A stretch of 64,000 nt of DNA from Paracoccaceae bacterium (GCA_902543185.1 CACBXB010000002.1:62001-126000), one strand, 5' to 3'. Shown: positions 29,151 through 39,103, numbered from the stretch's first letter. Made by a program: numbers and translations. The notes: a model not told the origin generated them from the sequence alone.

Positions 29151-29756
29151 TCAGTCGTCGGGGCGTGAAATAGAAAATATTTCCCGAACCACACTGTAAT
29201 CTCGATAACCCAACCGAGTAAGTGGGTTGAATTTACTTACATCAAATTTACCCTCAATAATATAATCATCGTGCATATGAATACCGATAACTTCGCCAAA
29301 AACTGCAAAATTTGCAGCTCCTGGCAACTGTATAATTTCAACTAATTTACATTCTAATGCCGCTGGTGCGCCAAGAACTCTTGGGCACTCTATTAAATTG
29401 CAATCTATTTTTTTTAACTCTGCGTGTTCAAATTCATCTATATCTGCTGGCAAAGATTTTGATGTTGCATTCATTTGATGCCGCATCTCGTAAGATACAA
29501 TATTTACGCAAAATTCTTTTGTTTCCTTGATATTCGCTACGGAATCTTTGGTACCCTCTCTATCAAATTTATCTCCGGTAGAAGCAAACATGACTTGTGG
29601 TGGAACATAAGCTACCGCATTAAAAAATGAATATGGGGCTATGTTATCAATCGATTTTTTATCCCTCGTTGAGATCCAGCCAATTGGACGGGGTGTTACA
29701 ATTGCGTTGAACGGATTATTTTTAAGTCCGTGACCTTCGTCGGGTTTATAAAACAT
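29151..29756 (-). CDS. Flavin reductase family protein (FMN-binding, DIM6/NTAB type)
   Basis: A 201-residue flavin-binding split-barrel protein. The motif NPFNAIVTPRPIGWISTRD, then NIAPYSFFNAVAYVPPQVMFAS and the EFCVNIVSYEMRHQMNATS segment, mark the family that reduces FMN or FAD for partner monooxygenases. No partner monooxygenase is adjacent, so the pathway is unknown. ATG 29756 has the ribosome site GGAAG; a longer TTG start at 29828 lacks family support. It is divergent from the GNAT gene. Confidence 0.88.
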   Translation of the reverse strand: MFYKPDEGHGLKNNPFNAIVTPRPIGWISTRDKKSIDNIAPYSFFNAVAYVPPQVMFASTGDKFDREGTKDSVANIKETKEFCVNIVSYEMRHQMNATSKSLPADIDEFEHAELKKIDCNLIECPRVLGAPAALECKLVEIIQLPGAANFAVFGEVIGIHMHDDYIIEGKFDVSKFNPLTRLGYRDYSVVREIFSISRPDD

Positions 29757-29862
29757 TTTAAAACTTCCTTTGAACATGAGATAGAGCCATGTTAACTCGC
29801 CTTCCAGATAATTTTGAGATTTGTTCAATTCTTTGGGGTAGTATCGCTTATGGGAGTTTCAT

Positions 29863-30348
29863 GTGTATGCGATAAATACTGAAAAAAAAGCTGATTATTG
29901 GGAAGTTGAGGCATTGTTTGATCTGTGTTTTGCGCCTGGTAGAGAAGCTTTGTCTTCCTACCGCTTAAGAGAAAATAGCAACCCTATTTCTGAGCTATGT
30001 ATGGTTGCAAGAGATAAAGAGCAAATTCTTGCCGGTGCTATTCGCTATTGGCCAGTTAAAATAATTGAATGTGAGGCCTTATTATTGGGTCCCATAGCTG
30101 TTCATCCAACGAGGCAGGGGGAAGGACTAGGTAGTTTACTGATAAAGGATAGCTTGGATCTGGCTAAGGAATTGGGTTATTCCAGAATATTATTGATAGG
30201 TGATTTTTCTTATTATGGCCCTTTAGGCTTTAAAAAACTGACACATATTAAAATGCCAAAGCCAACAAACCCAGATCGTATCTTAGGAACTGAGCTGATT
30301 TCTGGGGCCTGGAATATTCCAAGTGGACCTGTAAAAAGTTTAAAATAA
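29863..30348 (+). CDS. GNAT family N-acetyltransferase
   Basis: A 161-residue acetyl-CoA-dependent transferase of YhbS-like type. Strand beta4 and the CoA pyrophosphate loop read LGPIAVHPTRQGEGLGSLLIKDSL (RQGEGLG is the R/Q-x-x-G-x-G/A motif), followed by ILLIGDFSYYGPLGF, typical of YhbS. The start is GTG 29863 with GGGAG six bases upstream; other starts in range are out of frame. Substrate unknown. It is followed 73 bases later by truA. Confidence 0.88.
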   Translation: MYAINTEKKADYWEVEALFDLCFAPGREALSSYRLRENSNPISELCMVARDKEQILAGAIRYWPVKIIECEALLLGPIAVHPTRQGEGLGSLLIKDSLDLAKELGYSRILLIGDFSYYGPLGFKKLTHIKMPKPTNPDRILGTELISGAWNIPSGPVKSLK

Positions 30349-30420
30349 TTATCTGTTTTCACTACGTGATTTGAAATTTTGCCTACTTTTCTTTGTGTTT
30401 GATTTGAGTTATCCGCAGAT

Positions 30421-31188
30421 ATGCCTAGATATGCTTTAAAAATTGAATATGATGGAGCACCTTTCGTTGGGTGGCAACGTCAGCAAAGTCAGGTTTCTGT
30501 GCAAGGTTCAATTGAAAAAGCCCTTTCAAATTTAGAAAATAAAGAACATACAATAGCTGGTGCTGGACGCACTGATGCTGGAGTGCATGCAAAGTGCCAA
30601 GTTGCACATTGCGATCTTGATAAAGAGTGGGAACCATTTAGGCTTTCGGAAGCATTAAACTTTTATTTGAGACCGCTACCCGTAGCAGTAATTGACTGTG
30701 CTTTAGTCGATAAAGATTGGCATGCGCGCTTTTCTGCTTTGGAACGAAAATATTTATTTCGGCTACTTGTCCGGCGGGCTCCGTCCACTCACGAGGCTGG
30801 TTTAGTATGGCAAATTGGGCACTCTCTTGATTTGTCTAAGATGGTAGAAGCATCTAAATACTTACTTGGCAAACATGATTTTACAACATTTCGTTCGTCT
30901 ATGTGCCAGGCTAAAAGTCCTATAAAGACCCTAGATGAAATTAAAATTGATCGTATTGAGGGTTGGTCTGGAGACGAGTTCAGGTTTCAATTGAGAGCGA
31001 GAAGTTTTCTTCACAACCAGGTTCGGAGTTTTGTTGGAACTTTAGAGCGCGTAGGGGCAGGTAGCTGGAAGCCAGTCGACGTTAAAAAAGCTTTAGAGGC
31101 TAAGGATCGATCGGCTTGTGGTCCGGTTTCACCTCCGCATGGATTATACCTGACTGATGTTGTGTACGAAACAAATCCTTTTACATAA
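30421..31188 (+). CDS. truA: tRNA pseudouridine(38-40) synthase TruA
   Basis: Isomerises uridines in the tRNA anticodon arm. The 255-residue protein contains the catalytic motif GRTDAGVHA with Asp52, the [13 protein letters not shown]-terminus, and the [13 protein letters not shown] helix. It stands between the GNAT gene and the convergent hrpB. Confidence 0.97.
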   Translation: MPRYALKIEYDGAPFVGWQRQQSQVSVQGSIEKALSNLENKEHTIAGAGRTDAGVHAKCQVAHCDLDKEWEPFRLSEALNFYLRPLPVAVIDCALVDKDWHARFSALERKYLFRLLVRRAPSTHEAGLVWQIGHSLDLSKMVEASKYLLGKHDFTTFRSSMCQAKSPIKTLDEIKIDRIEGWSGDEFRFQLRARSFLHNQVRSFVGTLERVGAGSWKPVDVKKALEAKDRSACGPVSPPHGLYLTDVVYETNPFT

Positions 31189-31227
31189 TCAGTCGCGGTC
31201 CGTATATTATTTTATAACCAAATAGTT

Positions 31228-33660
31228 TCATGTTTTTGTCTTCAAAGTTGCTTTTGACTCTGATGGATGTTCTGGCCAGCAATGCTTCGGATATCGTCCT
31301 CTCATATCTTTTCTGACATCTTTGTAAGAGCTACCCCAAAAAGATACTATGTCTGCAGTGGTTTGTATCTTTCTTCCTGCAGGCGATAGGAATGTTACCC
31401 TTATGGGAATGCCTCCACTTTTGGGATGAACTTTCTGACCATACATTTCTTGTATGCGTATTGATATTTCGGGTAACTCATTTTCGTAAGTGATCTTAAT
31501 TTTACGCCCAAGTGGGGTAATAAAATAAGTAGGTACCAATTTTTCTAGTAATTGTGTTTCTTCCCAATTTAAAATTGACTGGAGTGCCTTTAAAGCATCG
31601 AATTTTTTCCATTCGTTTGCAGATTTAATACCATTCAAAAATGGCGCTAACCATTTTTTCCTTGTGGTCATTAATTTTTCATCTGACATATTGGGAAATT
31701 TATCCCCAGCCATTTTAACTCTAGCCAAAAAGGTTTTGGAGTTTTCTGAATGAAAAAACCCAAGTTGCTTCACACCTTCCAGCATAGCATCAATGATCAT
31801 ATTACTTGGAACATCCTGCCATACTTTTTCTTCCAGGGTTAATTGACCAAGCTTCTCTTGCTGGTGGGCAGTTACCTTTTGCTGTCTCTTAGACCATTCA
31901 CAAGTTTGTATTGAGAAAATTTGATTACCAAATAATTCTTTAATTTCTGATAAAGTAATAGGCACGAATTGGCGGAGCTTAGCCTCTTGGAGGTTTCCGT
32001 CCAGGTTGCACGCTACTAAAAAGGGTGTAGACCTTAGCGGATCACTTTCTGCCATTATAGCGCCTTTACCGTTTGATAAAATATATCGGGGCATTTTCCC
32101 TTTTCTGCGCTTTCCAATTCGGTCAGGATATGCGAGGGCCGCAAGCTGCGCGACTGTATAGTTAGACTGATTTGTTAAATGTTTTGAAAGGCGGCTTATT
32201 TCTTTCATTATTCCTTTTATAATCGGAACGCTAAGTGAGTAAGAGCTGTCCGACTTTTGTTTTTGGTAATTTTTGATGGCAGCAATTCGAATATTAATGT
32301 CGGAACTATTCATATTGTTAAGGGGGTCAGCATTGGAAAGAACTGATGCAAGTAAAGTGGCATCTTTCCCTCCAGCAAGAATTATTCTGGCTAATCTTGG
32401 GTGGAGTGGTATTTTTGATAGTAAGCGGCCGTCTTTGGTAATTTCTAATTGTTCATTTACTGCCCCAAGCATCTGGAGCACTTTATTAGCTTCTGAAAGT
32501 GCCTTATCATTTGGCCTCGTCGGCAATGCTAGCTGATTAATATTGCTACCCCAAAGCGCAAGCTCCAAAGCAAATGGGGTTAAATCTGAATTTTCAATTT
32601 CTGATGGAGAGAACTCTGGAAAACTACCATCCTGGGCCTTTGACCACAATTTGTAACAAATCCCAGGATATAACCTTCCCGCTCGACCCATCCGTTGATT
32701 GGCTTCTGCTTTGGATATTTTTTGGGTAACCAAACGGGCCATACCAGAGTTTGGGTCATAAATGGACCTTTTCGAAAGACCGCTGTCTATAACTGTCTCT
32801 ATTCCTTCAATGGTTAAAGAAGTTTCTGCGACATTTGTTGCAAGAACAATTTTTCGTCCTGCTAATATAGGCTGTATTGCTTTTTGCTGATCCTTAAATC
32901 CCAATCTTCCATAAAGAGGAAATACGTGACAATTATCTGGTACTTTATTTATTAAAGAGGATGCTAATTTAATTATTTCGCCCTCTCCTGGTAAAAAGAC
33001 AAGTATACTGCCTTTGTTTTCACTAATCGCTTCTAGTATGACATCAATGATCAGTTTACCGATGATTTGATCCTGAACTACAGGTTTTTCTTGCCATATA
33101 GGCGTTACAGGAAAACTTTTACCCTCGCATGAGACTATAGGAGCGTCTTGCATCAGTTTGGAAACAGCAGTTATCTCTAGTGTTGCTGACATAACTAAGA
33201 TTTTCAAATCATTCCTTAGAACACTGGCTATCTCTAAACAAAAAGCGAGCCCTAAATCCGCGTTTAAACTCCTTTCATGAAATTCATCAAAAATTATAGT
33301 GGATACTCCTGCTAGCTGTTGGTCTTCTTGGATCATCCTTATTAATATACCTTCTGTTACGACCTCAACTTTTGTTTTTTCACCACATTTAACTTCACCT
33401 CTAATTCGATATCCTACTGTTCTTCCTAACTCCTCACCTAGCGTCTGCGCCATTCTTGCGGCAACTTGCTTTACTGCGAGACGCCTTGGCTCCAGCACTA
33501 TTATTTTCCCTTTTGAGAAGGCTGGGTTCTTATTTAAACTGATAGGAATAACTGTTGATTTTCCTGCACCTGGCGGTGCTGTTAGGACCACTCTTTTTGT
33601 TTTAGCCAACTTAGCTGTAAGTTCGTCTATAACTTCGAATATGGGTAAATTTTTATCCAA
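31228..33660 (-). CDS. hrpB: ATP-dependent helicase HrpB
   Basis: A DEAH-box RNA helicase of 810 residues with a poorly defined role in RNA metabolism. Motifs in order: Walker A APPGAGKST at 28-36, DEFHERS (motif II; DEFH replaces DEAH in this family), SATLE (motif III), the TNVAETSLTIEGI segment, and QRMGRAGR (motif VI). A HrpB-specific C-terminal domain follows (FLVACNLDGN to SFWGSSYKDVRKDMRGRYPKHCWPE). Six bases downstream of the DUF3108 gene, so probably cotranscribed. Confidence 0.95.
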   Translation of the reverse strand: MDKNLPIFEVIDELTAKLAKTKRVVLTAPPGAGKSTVIPISLNKNPAFSKGKIIVLEPRRLAVKQVAARMAQTLGEELGRTVGYRIRGEVKCGEKTKVEVVTEGILIRMIQEDQQLAGVSTIIFDEFHERSLNADLGLAFCLEIASVLRNDLKILVMSATLEITAVSKLMQDAPIVSCEGKSFPVTPIWQEKPVVQDQIIGKLIIDVILEAISENKGSILVFLPGEGEIIKLASSLINKVPDNCHVFPLYGRLGFKDQQKAIQPILAGRKIVLATNVAETSLTIEGIETVIDSGLSKRSIYDPNSGMARLVTQKISKAEANQRMGRAGRLYPGICYKLWSKAQDGSFPEFSPSEIENSDLTPFALELALWGSNINQLALPTRPNDKALSEANKVLQMLGAVNEQLEITKDGRLLSKIPLHPRLARIILAGGKDATLLASVLSNADPLNNMNSSDINIRIAAIKNYQKQKSDSSYSLSVPIIKGIMKEISRLSKHLTNQSNYTVAQLAALAYPDRIGKRRKGKMPRYILSNGKGAIMAESDPLRSTPFLVACNLDGNLQEAKLRQFVPITLSEIKELFGNQIFSIQTCEWSKRQQKVTAHQQEKLGQLTLEEKVWQDVPSNMIIDAMLEGVKQLGFFHSENSKTFLARVKMAGDKFPNMSDEKLMTTRKKWLAPFLNGIKSANEWKKFDALKALQSILNWEETQLLEKLVPTYFITPLGRKIKITYENELPEISIRIQEMYGQKVHPKSGGIPIRVTFLSPAGRKIQTTADIVSFWGSSYKDVRKDMRGRYPKHCWPEHPSESKATLKTKT

Positions 33661-33666
33661 GATAAT

Positions 33667-34386
33667 TTAACGTCTAGTAAATTTAGTCCGCCCGCTTAAA
33701 GTTTTTATCTCCAAACTCTCTACGGTATATATTTCATCTCGCCTAATGTAGTTTATAGTGAAAGGAAAAACTTTACCTTCCTTCATCTCTACATCTGTGT
33801 AGCCATCTTGACGAATATAGTTTCCACGACACTCCGCAGAATTTTTTTCAATGTTAATCTTTGATAAAACTATTTCTATTCGCCTAGCTCCGTCAAAGAG
33901 ATGAAATTTTTGCTTACAGAGTGTTTTTTCAATTCTATCGCTCATAATTAAATGAATAGCCGTCATTGGATCTATAGTGCCTTTTTGAGACTTTGGCTTT
34001 GCCCAGTGAGGTTTTGGAGCTTTTGCAGAAGTTAATTTTGGTACCATTTTTTGATAAATTATAGATTTCTGCTCTTTTCTACGACCTGTATCTGATTTTT
34101 CGCTGTAAGAGGTGGGGTAATATTTTGAATTGGAAACCTTTCCTTGTGCCTGAGCTTCAAACTTATATTTAGTAATAACTCTGGCAAAACCTTTAGACCT
34201 TAAAACACCAGAAATGTCATAGTCATCAGATGTTTGTTTGATAGAGTAAACGAGCTCACCAACTTTTACACCCCAAAGAGAAACGTCAAAGCTATATCGC
34301 TCCGTTTTTGCATAAAGTGTATTTGTAGAAAACAGCAACACATATATGCAAGATACAACGAAAAGTTTTTGTTTGTTTTTGATCAT
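33667..34386 (-). CDS. DUF3108 domain-containing secreted protein
   Basis: A 239-residue protein with a signal peptide (charged start, hydrophobic VVSCIYVLLFSTNTLYA, likely cut after residue about 26), so periplasmic or outer-membrane facing. The beta-rich remainder (YSFDVSLWGVKVGELVYSI, then a DPMTAIHLIM segment) fits DUF3108. Function is unknown. It precedes hrpB by six bases on the same strand and is divergent from meaB. Confidence 0.82.
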   Translation of the reverse strand: MIKNKQKLFVVSCIYVLLFSTNTLYAKTERYSFDVSLWGVKVGELVYSIKQTSDDYDISGVLRSKGFARVITKYKFEAQAQGKVSNSKYYPTSYSEKSDTGRRKEQKSIIYQKMVPKLTSAKAPKPHWAKPKSQKGTIDPMTAIHLIMSDRIEKTLCKQKFHLFDGARRIEIVLSKINIEKNSAECRGNYIRQDGYTDVEMKEGKVFPFTINYIRRDEIYTVESLEIKTLSGRTKFTRR

Positions 34387-34489
34387 TTAATTGTAATTTA
34401 CTTAAGCAAAATAATTTCAGGCTAAACAAGGCAAGAAAAGCAGGATAAGGTCAACCAACAATTTTAGGTTTAAGCGAAAGCTGGTCAAA

Positions 34490-35488
34490 ATGACTGACTT
34501 TAACAAAATGGCTGAAAGTTTAATAGCAGGGGACAGGCGAGCCTTGTCCAGGGCTATAACATTAGTAGAAAGTTCACGCGAAGATCATAGAAAATCAGCT
34601 ATTTCTCTGATTAGCTTGCTTGAAAAAAAGTCTGAAAAACAAGCAATCCGGATTGGTCTTTCGGGCACACCTGGTGTTGGTAAATCGACTTTCATTGAAG
34701 TTTTTGGCTCCTATCTTACTGATTTTGGGTTAAGTGTTGCGGTTCTTGCTGTGGATCCCAGCTCCGTCAGATCAGGCGGCTCTATACTTGGAGATAAAAC
34801 TAGAATGACACTCTTGGCTCGAAATCCTGCTGCTTTTATACGGCCGTCTCCGAGTCAAACTCATTTAGGTGGGGTAGCTCGCCGGACTCGTGAAACCGTG
34901 AAGATATGTGAGGCGGCAGGGTTTGATGTTATTTTAATTGAAACTGTAGGTGTTGGACAATCTGAAACTATTGTTTCTGAAATTTGTGATATTTTTACTC
35001 TGTTGCTTGCTCCGGCTGGTGGAGACGAATTACAGGGTGTAAAAAGAGGGATAATGGAGCTTGCCGACATTATTTTAGTAAACAAAGCTGACGGTCAATT
35101 AAAGGATCAAGCAACAAGAACTTGCGCTGACTACTCTGGAGCTCTCCGATTACTGAGAAAACGCCCTCAGGACCCACAAGGTTTTCCGAAGGCAATGACT
35201 GTTTCAGCTATAGAGAAAGATGGAATTAGTGAGACATGGAAAGTAATTTCTAATCTCGTCGAGTGGCGTCAGGAAAAAGGTCATTTTCAGTCTAATCGTA
35301 CGGAACAGTCAAAGTTTTGGCTTCTTGAAGATGTTAGATACCAGTTATTGTCTGTTTTGGATAAAAATCCTATCAAAGAGGATCTCTTAGAAATTGCTGA
35401 AGAAGTTGCTTCGGGAAAGAAAAATTTAGCATTGGCGGCAAACCAAATATTACAAGAAATTTCCATTAAAAAGGGTGAGTTGGGCTAA
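34490..35488 (+). CDS. meaB: Methylmalonyl-CoA mutase-associated GTPase MeaB (ArgK family)
   Basis: A G3E GTPase chaperone that loads and protects adenosylcobalamin in acyl-CoA mutases. The 332-residue protein has the P-loop GTPGVGKS (59-66), AVDPSS followed by SGGSILGDKTRM, ETVGVGQSE (switch region) and the NKADG base motif. It implies a B12-dependent mutase elsewhere in the genome, in either propionate use or an ethylmalonyl-CoA route; neither mutase is in this window. Transcribed alone ahead of rpmB. Confidence 0.95.
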   Translation: MTDFNKMAESLIAGDRRALSRAITLVESSREDHRKSAISLISLLEKKSEKQAIRIGLSGTPGVGKSTFIEVFGSYLTDFGLSVAVLAVDPSSVRSGGSILGDKTRMTLLARNPAAFIRPSPSQTHLGGVARRTRETVKICEAAGFDVILIETVGVGQSETIVSEICDIFTLLLAPAGGDELQGVKRGIMELADIILVNKADGQLKDQATRTCADYSGALRLLRKRPQDPQGFPKAMTVSAIEKDGISETWKVISNLVEWRQEKGHFQSNRTEQSKFWLLEDVRYQLLSVLDKNPIKEDLLEIAEEVASGKKNLALAANQILQEISIKKGELG

Positions 35489-35565
35489 ACTAACTTTATG
35501 TTTTCAACTTAATTTTTCAGAAAAATAATCACCTAAATAATATATTTTTTTTCGCCTGAAGGTGC

Positions 35566-35594
35566 TTGACGAGCACACAGAATGTGCCTAGAAG
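35566..35594 (+). promoter_or_regulatory. Probable promoter of rpmB
   Basis: TTGACG at 35566-35571, a 17-base spacer, then TAGAAG at 35589-35594, about 90 bases before rpmB. The -35 is strong and the -10 weak. The GTGC/GCAC pair around the -35 forms a small dyad. Confidence 0.4.
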
Positions 35595-35682
35595 CTCTGA
35601 GTTAGTTTAAGTATACAATCTTATTTAGTAAATAGATGATTGGGCAAATGTCGCTCAAAAAAGTTAAAGTTAGGAAGCTATA

Positions 35683-35967
35683 ATGTCGCGCCGTTGTGAA
35701 TTAACAGGTAAAGGGCCAATGACCGGTAATAATGTAAGTCATGCCAATAATAAGACACGCCGAAGATTTCTACCCAACCTTAACGAAGTTACACTACAAT
35801 CAGAAACTTTGGGACGTGGTGTAAAATTACGAATATCGGCCGCAGCGCTAAGGACTGTAGACCACAGAGGTGGTCTTGATGCTTTCCTTGCGAAAGCAAA
35901 GGACCACGAGCTGTCTGCGAATGCTCTTAAAGTCAAAAAAGAAATATCCAAAGCCCAAGAAGCGTGA
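35683..35967 (+). CDS. rpmB: Large ribosomal subunit protein bL28
   Basis: A 94-residue, strongly basic ribosomal protein. The N-terminus [22 protein letters not shown] followed by [10 protein letters not shown] is the bL28 signature, and the helical C-terminus fits alphaproteobacterial length. The ribosome site AGGAAG precedes the ATG. No terminator is evident in the 65 bases before the copper chaperone gene. Confidence 0.97.
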   Translation: MSRRCELTGKGPMTGNNVSHANNKTRRRFLPNLNEVTLQSETLGRGVKLRISAAALRTVDHRGGLDAFLAKAKDHELSANALKVKKEISKAQEA

Positions 35968-36032
35968 ATAATACAAGTTACGCGTGATTTTTGTATCTGC
36001 AGACCTGTCTAATCACTAGAGTGGTTTAACCA

Positions 36033-36503
36033 GTGAAAATTAAATTATTTATCATCGCCATCTCATCATTCTTGATTTTGTCTTCAAGTCTGAGCGCTGG
36101 AAAAATTATGATATCTGATGCCTACGCACGGTCATCGGGTCCTCTTGCCAAGGCAGGTGCAGCCTACATGAGAATAATGAACCACTCTGATGAGAGCGAT
36201 CACCTTATAGGTATTCAATCTGATATTGCTAAAAAAACAGAGCTTCATTCGCACTTAGAGGACGACAACGGGGTTATGAAAATGGTCCGTATAGATGAAG
36301 GAATTAAAATAGGACCGATGAAAGATCATAGTCTTGCTCCCGCTGGTGAGCACATCATGTTTATGGGTCTTAAAGAGCCCTTCGAAACTGGGAAAATAAT
36401 ACCGTTAACACTTCTTTTTGAGAAAGCGGGTGAGGTTGGCATTGAGATTATTGTAGATCAGGATAGGAAAGAAAAAAAACATTCCCATTCGCACACCCAC
36501 TAA
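36033..36503 (+). CDS. Copper chaperone PCu(A)C
   Basis: A periplasmic protein that delivers Cu(I) for assembly of the CuA or CuB site of cytochrome oxidase. The 156-residue product has a signal peptide (cut near residue 22), the ISDAYARSSGP start of the domain, and the copper ligands in the H-x(n)-M...H-x-M pattern: LHSHLEDDNGVMKM and GEHIMFM. It also ends in a histidine-rich tail (HSHSHTH), suggesting extra metal binding. The start is GTG 36033 and is assumed because no ATG gives a full signal peptide. No oxidase genes are adjacent. Confidence 0.9.
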   Translation: MKIKLFIIAISSFLILSSSLSAGKIMISDAYARSSGPLAKAGAAYMRIMNHSDESDHLIGIQSDIAKKTELHSHLEDDNGVMKMVRIDEGIKIGPMKDHSLAPAGEHIMFMGLKEPFETGKIIPLTLLFEKAGEVGIEIIVDQDRKEKKHSHSHTH

Positions 36504-36517
36504 TTGGGATTAAAAAC

Positions 36518-36994
36518 GTGATAAAGTCTATTCTTTTTATTTGTCTTGGAAATATTTGTAGGTCACCGACAGCCGAATGTATATTCACAGAAAAGGCGAA
36601 AATTTCTAAACTTGATATTTTTTGCGATAGTGCTGGTACGGCGTCTTGGCATGTAGGATCTTGTCCATATGAACCCATGCAAGTAGCAGCAAAAGATCGA
36701 GGATTTGATATGTCCAAACTAAGGGCTCGCCAAATTACAATAGCTGATTTTGAAGATTTTGATTTGATTTTGGTCATGGATAAGAAAAATCAATCGGATT
36801 TACAAAATTTATGTCCAGAACAATCAGACAGAGTGCACCTTTTGACTGACTATTCTTTGGAAGATTTGGAGTATGATTATGTTCCTGACCCATATTACAC
36901 GCGCAACTTTAACCAAGCTCTAGATATAATCGAAACATCACTGAATGGCTTAGTAGAAACTTTAATAAACCATAATAATATTTTAAAACAATAA
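36518..36994 (+). CDS. Low molecular weight protein-tyrosine phosphatase
   Basis: A 158-residue phosphatase with the P-loop CLGNICRS (Cys9, Arg15) and the general-acid motif DPYY (Asp124), so it should be active. Bacterial members act on tyrosine kinases for polysaccharide export or are unassigned; no such genes are near. The arsenate reductase relatives differ in having further cysteines. Its GTG start at 36518 lies 14 bases after the copper chaperone stop, with the weak site TTGGGA. Confidence 0.9.
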   Translation: MIKSILFICLGNICRSPTAECIFTEKAKISKLDIFCDSAGTASWHVGSCPYEPMQVAAKDRGFDMSKLRARQITIADFEDFDLILVMDKKNQSDLQNLCPEQSDRVHLLTDYSLEDLEYDYVPDPYYTRNFNQALDIIETSLNGLVETLINHNNILKQ

Positions 36995-37080
36995 TTTAAC
37001 AGGTTTTAAGGTATTTTTTCTTGCTCTTTTAATTGAGTGACTTACTTCCTTTATAATAACAATTGAAAAGGTTCGCGGCT

Positions 37081-37482
37081 ATGCAAATTTTAACACTCTA
37101 TCTTACTACAGCGGTCGTGTTTTTAGCCTTGGATATTGTAATGCTTAAACGCGTTCTCTATCCGCTTTTTTCATCTAATCTTGGCGATTGGCTTTTGGAA
37201 GATCCCAGAATGGGTCCTGCAGCAATATTTTACCTTTTCTATGTGGGCGGGGTTCTTTTTTTCGCATCTTGGCCTGCGTTTATCTCAGGCAATCCATCTC
37301 AAGCATTAATGGCTGGTGCTTTACTTGGTGTGCTCGCTTACGGGACATATGAGTTTACTAACTTTGCCACTCTTCGGGCGTGGTCGCCCACAATGGTTAT
37401 GATTGATGTAACTTGGGGAGCAGTTTTGACGGGTGTTTCCGCTTGGGCGGGAGTAGTCATTACGCGCGCAGTTTTTGGCTGA
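37081..37482 (+). CDS. DUF2177 family membrane protein
   Basis: A 133-residue integral membrane protein with four hydrophobic segments. The DUF2177 pattern is seen: LDIVMLKRVLYPLF, then FYLFYVGGVLFFA, GALLGVLAYGTYEFTNFATLRAW, and MIDVTWGAVLTG. Function is unknown. ATG 37081 follows AAGG at about ten bases; a TTG at 37063 would add six residues. Confidence 0.85.
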   Translation: MQILTLYLTTAVVFLALDIVMLKRVLYPLFSSNLGDWLLEDPRMGPAAIFYLFYVGGVLFFASWPAFISGNPSQALMAGALLGVLAYGTYEFTNFATLRAWSPTMVMIDVTWGAVLTGVSAWAGVVITRAVFG

Positions 37483-37573
37483 TAGTATAAAATTCTGTCC
37501 AGCCTAGGGATCTATTGGCATTCATCGGTTTAGAAAGTATAGACTTTTATAGTTTATATTGGGGAGGCCTTTT

Positions 37574-38362
37574 ATGCCAGGCAGTGCGAACCTGAATATT
37601 ATGTTAAAGACTGCTCGCAAAGCAGGACGCTCATTATCAAAAGATTTTAGGGAAGTTGAAAACCTACAAGTATCTCGTAAAGGTGCTGGTGATTTTGTCA
37701 GCCGCGCGGACATTGCTGCTGAAAATATAATTCGTGATGAACTTATGGAAGCCCGACCAACTTATGGGTGGGTTGGTGAAGAAAGTGACGAAGAGGAAGG
37801 AAAGGATCCAACTCGCCGTTGGATTGTTGATCCGCTTGATGGTACTACTAATTTTTTACATGGTCTGCCTCACTGGGCGGTATCAATAGCCTTAGAACAC
37901 AAGGGTGAAATTATTTCTGGAGTTATTTATGATCCTTGCAAAGATGAAATGTTCTTTGCAGAAAAAGGATTAGGTGCATGGATGAATGAAACTAGAATTC
38001 GAGTATCAGCTCGTCACAGTATAGCAGATAGCTTGTATGCAACGGGCATTCCATTCTCGGGAAGAATAGAAGATTTGCCAGAAACAATAAATGACCTCAA
38101 AAAATTAATGCCCAAATGTTCTGGAGTTCGCCGATATGGCGCTGCTGCACTAGATCTGGCATATGTTGCTGCTGGCCGATATGAAGGTTATTGGGAGCGT
38201 CATCTGAATAATTGGGATATTGCCGGTGGCGTTATTATCGCAAGAGAAGCTGGAGCCATGGTTGAGTCAATTTCTATAAATGGAGATCCGTTAATTGATG
38301 GAAATATAATTGCCGCAACCGAAGTACAGTTTAATAAATTCGCAAAAATTATACGCGAATAA
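37574..38362 (+). CDS. Inositol monophosphatase family protein (SuhB-like)
   Basis: A Mg-dependent phosphatase of 262 residues. The metal-binding motifs are complete: GEES, DPLDGTTNFLHG, and the C-terminal WDIAGG. E. coli SuhB also has a role in ribosomal RNA transcription; whether this one does is unknown. ATG 37574 has the very strong site GGGGAGG; a TTG at 37559 is unlikely because it would cover that site. The stop abuts the convergent rhomboid gene. Confidence 0.94.
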   Translation: MPGSANLNIMLKTARKAGRSLSKDFREVENLQVSRKGAGDFVSRADIAAENIIRDELMEARPTYGWVGEESDEEEGKDPTRRWIVDPLDGTTNFLHGLPHWAVSIALEHKGEIISGVIYDPCKDEMFFAEKGLGAWMNETRIRVSARHSIADSLYATGIPFSGRIEDLPETINDLKKLMPKCSGVRRYGAAALDLAYVAAGRYEGYWERHLNNWDIAGGVIIAREAGAMVESISINGDPLIDGNIIAATEVQFNKFAKIIRE

Positions 38363-39103
38363 TCATTTTCTTACTTTTGGAATATTTGATCGTGTGAATG
38401 AATATGTCGCTTCCTTGTGATCCGGGGCACCATGATTTTTTGACCAAAACTTTTTTCCACCTAGTTTCCTCCAGGTCTTAAGGGTGGCAACAACACCAAA
38501 AACAAATCCGCCTATATGAGCCCAATAAGCTATGCTGCTAACTGAAGCTGGCACTGCCAACCCATTGTAGAGTTGCAATACAAACCAAATACCTAAAACA
38601 ACCCATGCTGGGGTTGGGATAATTTTAAAAATAATGACGAAGATAAATAAAATATCAATTCTAGCTTTTGGAAATAGAAGCAAATAGCCGCCCATGACTG
38701 CTGCCACTGCGCCAGAAGCTCCTATGACTGGAACACTAGAGAAGGGATCTGCTGCAAATTGGGTAAAATTTGCAAATACTCCTGCAAACAAATAAAAAAT
38801 TAGGAACCAAAAATGCCCCATTTTATCTTCTAGATTATCGCCATAAATGTGCAGGAACAGCATATTTCCTAACAAGTGCATAAAACTACCATGAAAAAAT
38901 ATAGACGTTAATAAACCTAAATAAGCGCTTCCCTCTTTTATACTTGCTGGCACAAGCGCCCAGTTTTGAAATAAAGGGTTTATTTTACTGGGGTCTCCCA
39001 AGATGGGCCAATAGCTTACAAATATAAAAGTGTTTATTAAAATTAACCCATAAGTTATGTAGGGGTACTTTAGAGAGGGATTATGATCTCGTATCGGAAA
39101 CAT
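38363..39103 (-). CDS. Rhomboid family intramembrane serine protease
   Basis: A 246-residue membrane protein with about six transmembrane segments. The catalytic serine lies in GASGAVAAVMGGY, the catalytic histidine in YWAHIGGFVFG, and the HLLGNMLFLHIYGDN segment supplies the HxxxN oxyanion motif. All residues needed for activity are present. The start ATG 39103 fits bacterial relatives that begin with a short cytosolic PIRDHNP stretch. Substrates unknown. Confidence 0.94.
   Translation of the reverse strand: MFPIRDHNPSLKYPYITYGLILINTFIFVSYWPILGDPSKINPLFQNWALVPASIKEGSAYLGLLTSIFFHGSFMHLLGNMLFLHIYGDNLEDKMGHFWFLIFYLFAGVFANFTQFAADPFSSVPVIGASGAVAAVMGGYLLLFPKARIDILFIFVIIFKIIPTPAWVVLGIWFVLQLYNGLAVPASVSSIAYWAHIGGFVFGVVATLKTWRKLGGKKFWSKNHGAPDHKEATYSFTRSNIPKVRK

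Noticed and set aside
32273-32536. Open frame antisense to hrpB
   Set aside because: Shadow frame; hrpB motifs are intact across this stretch.
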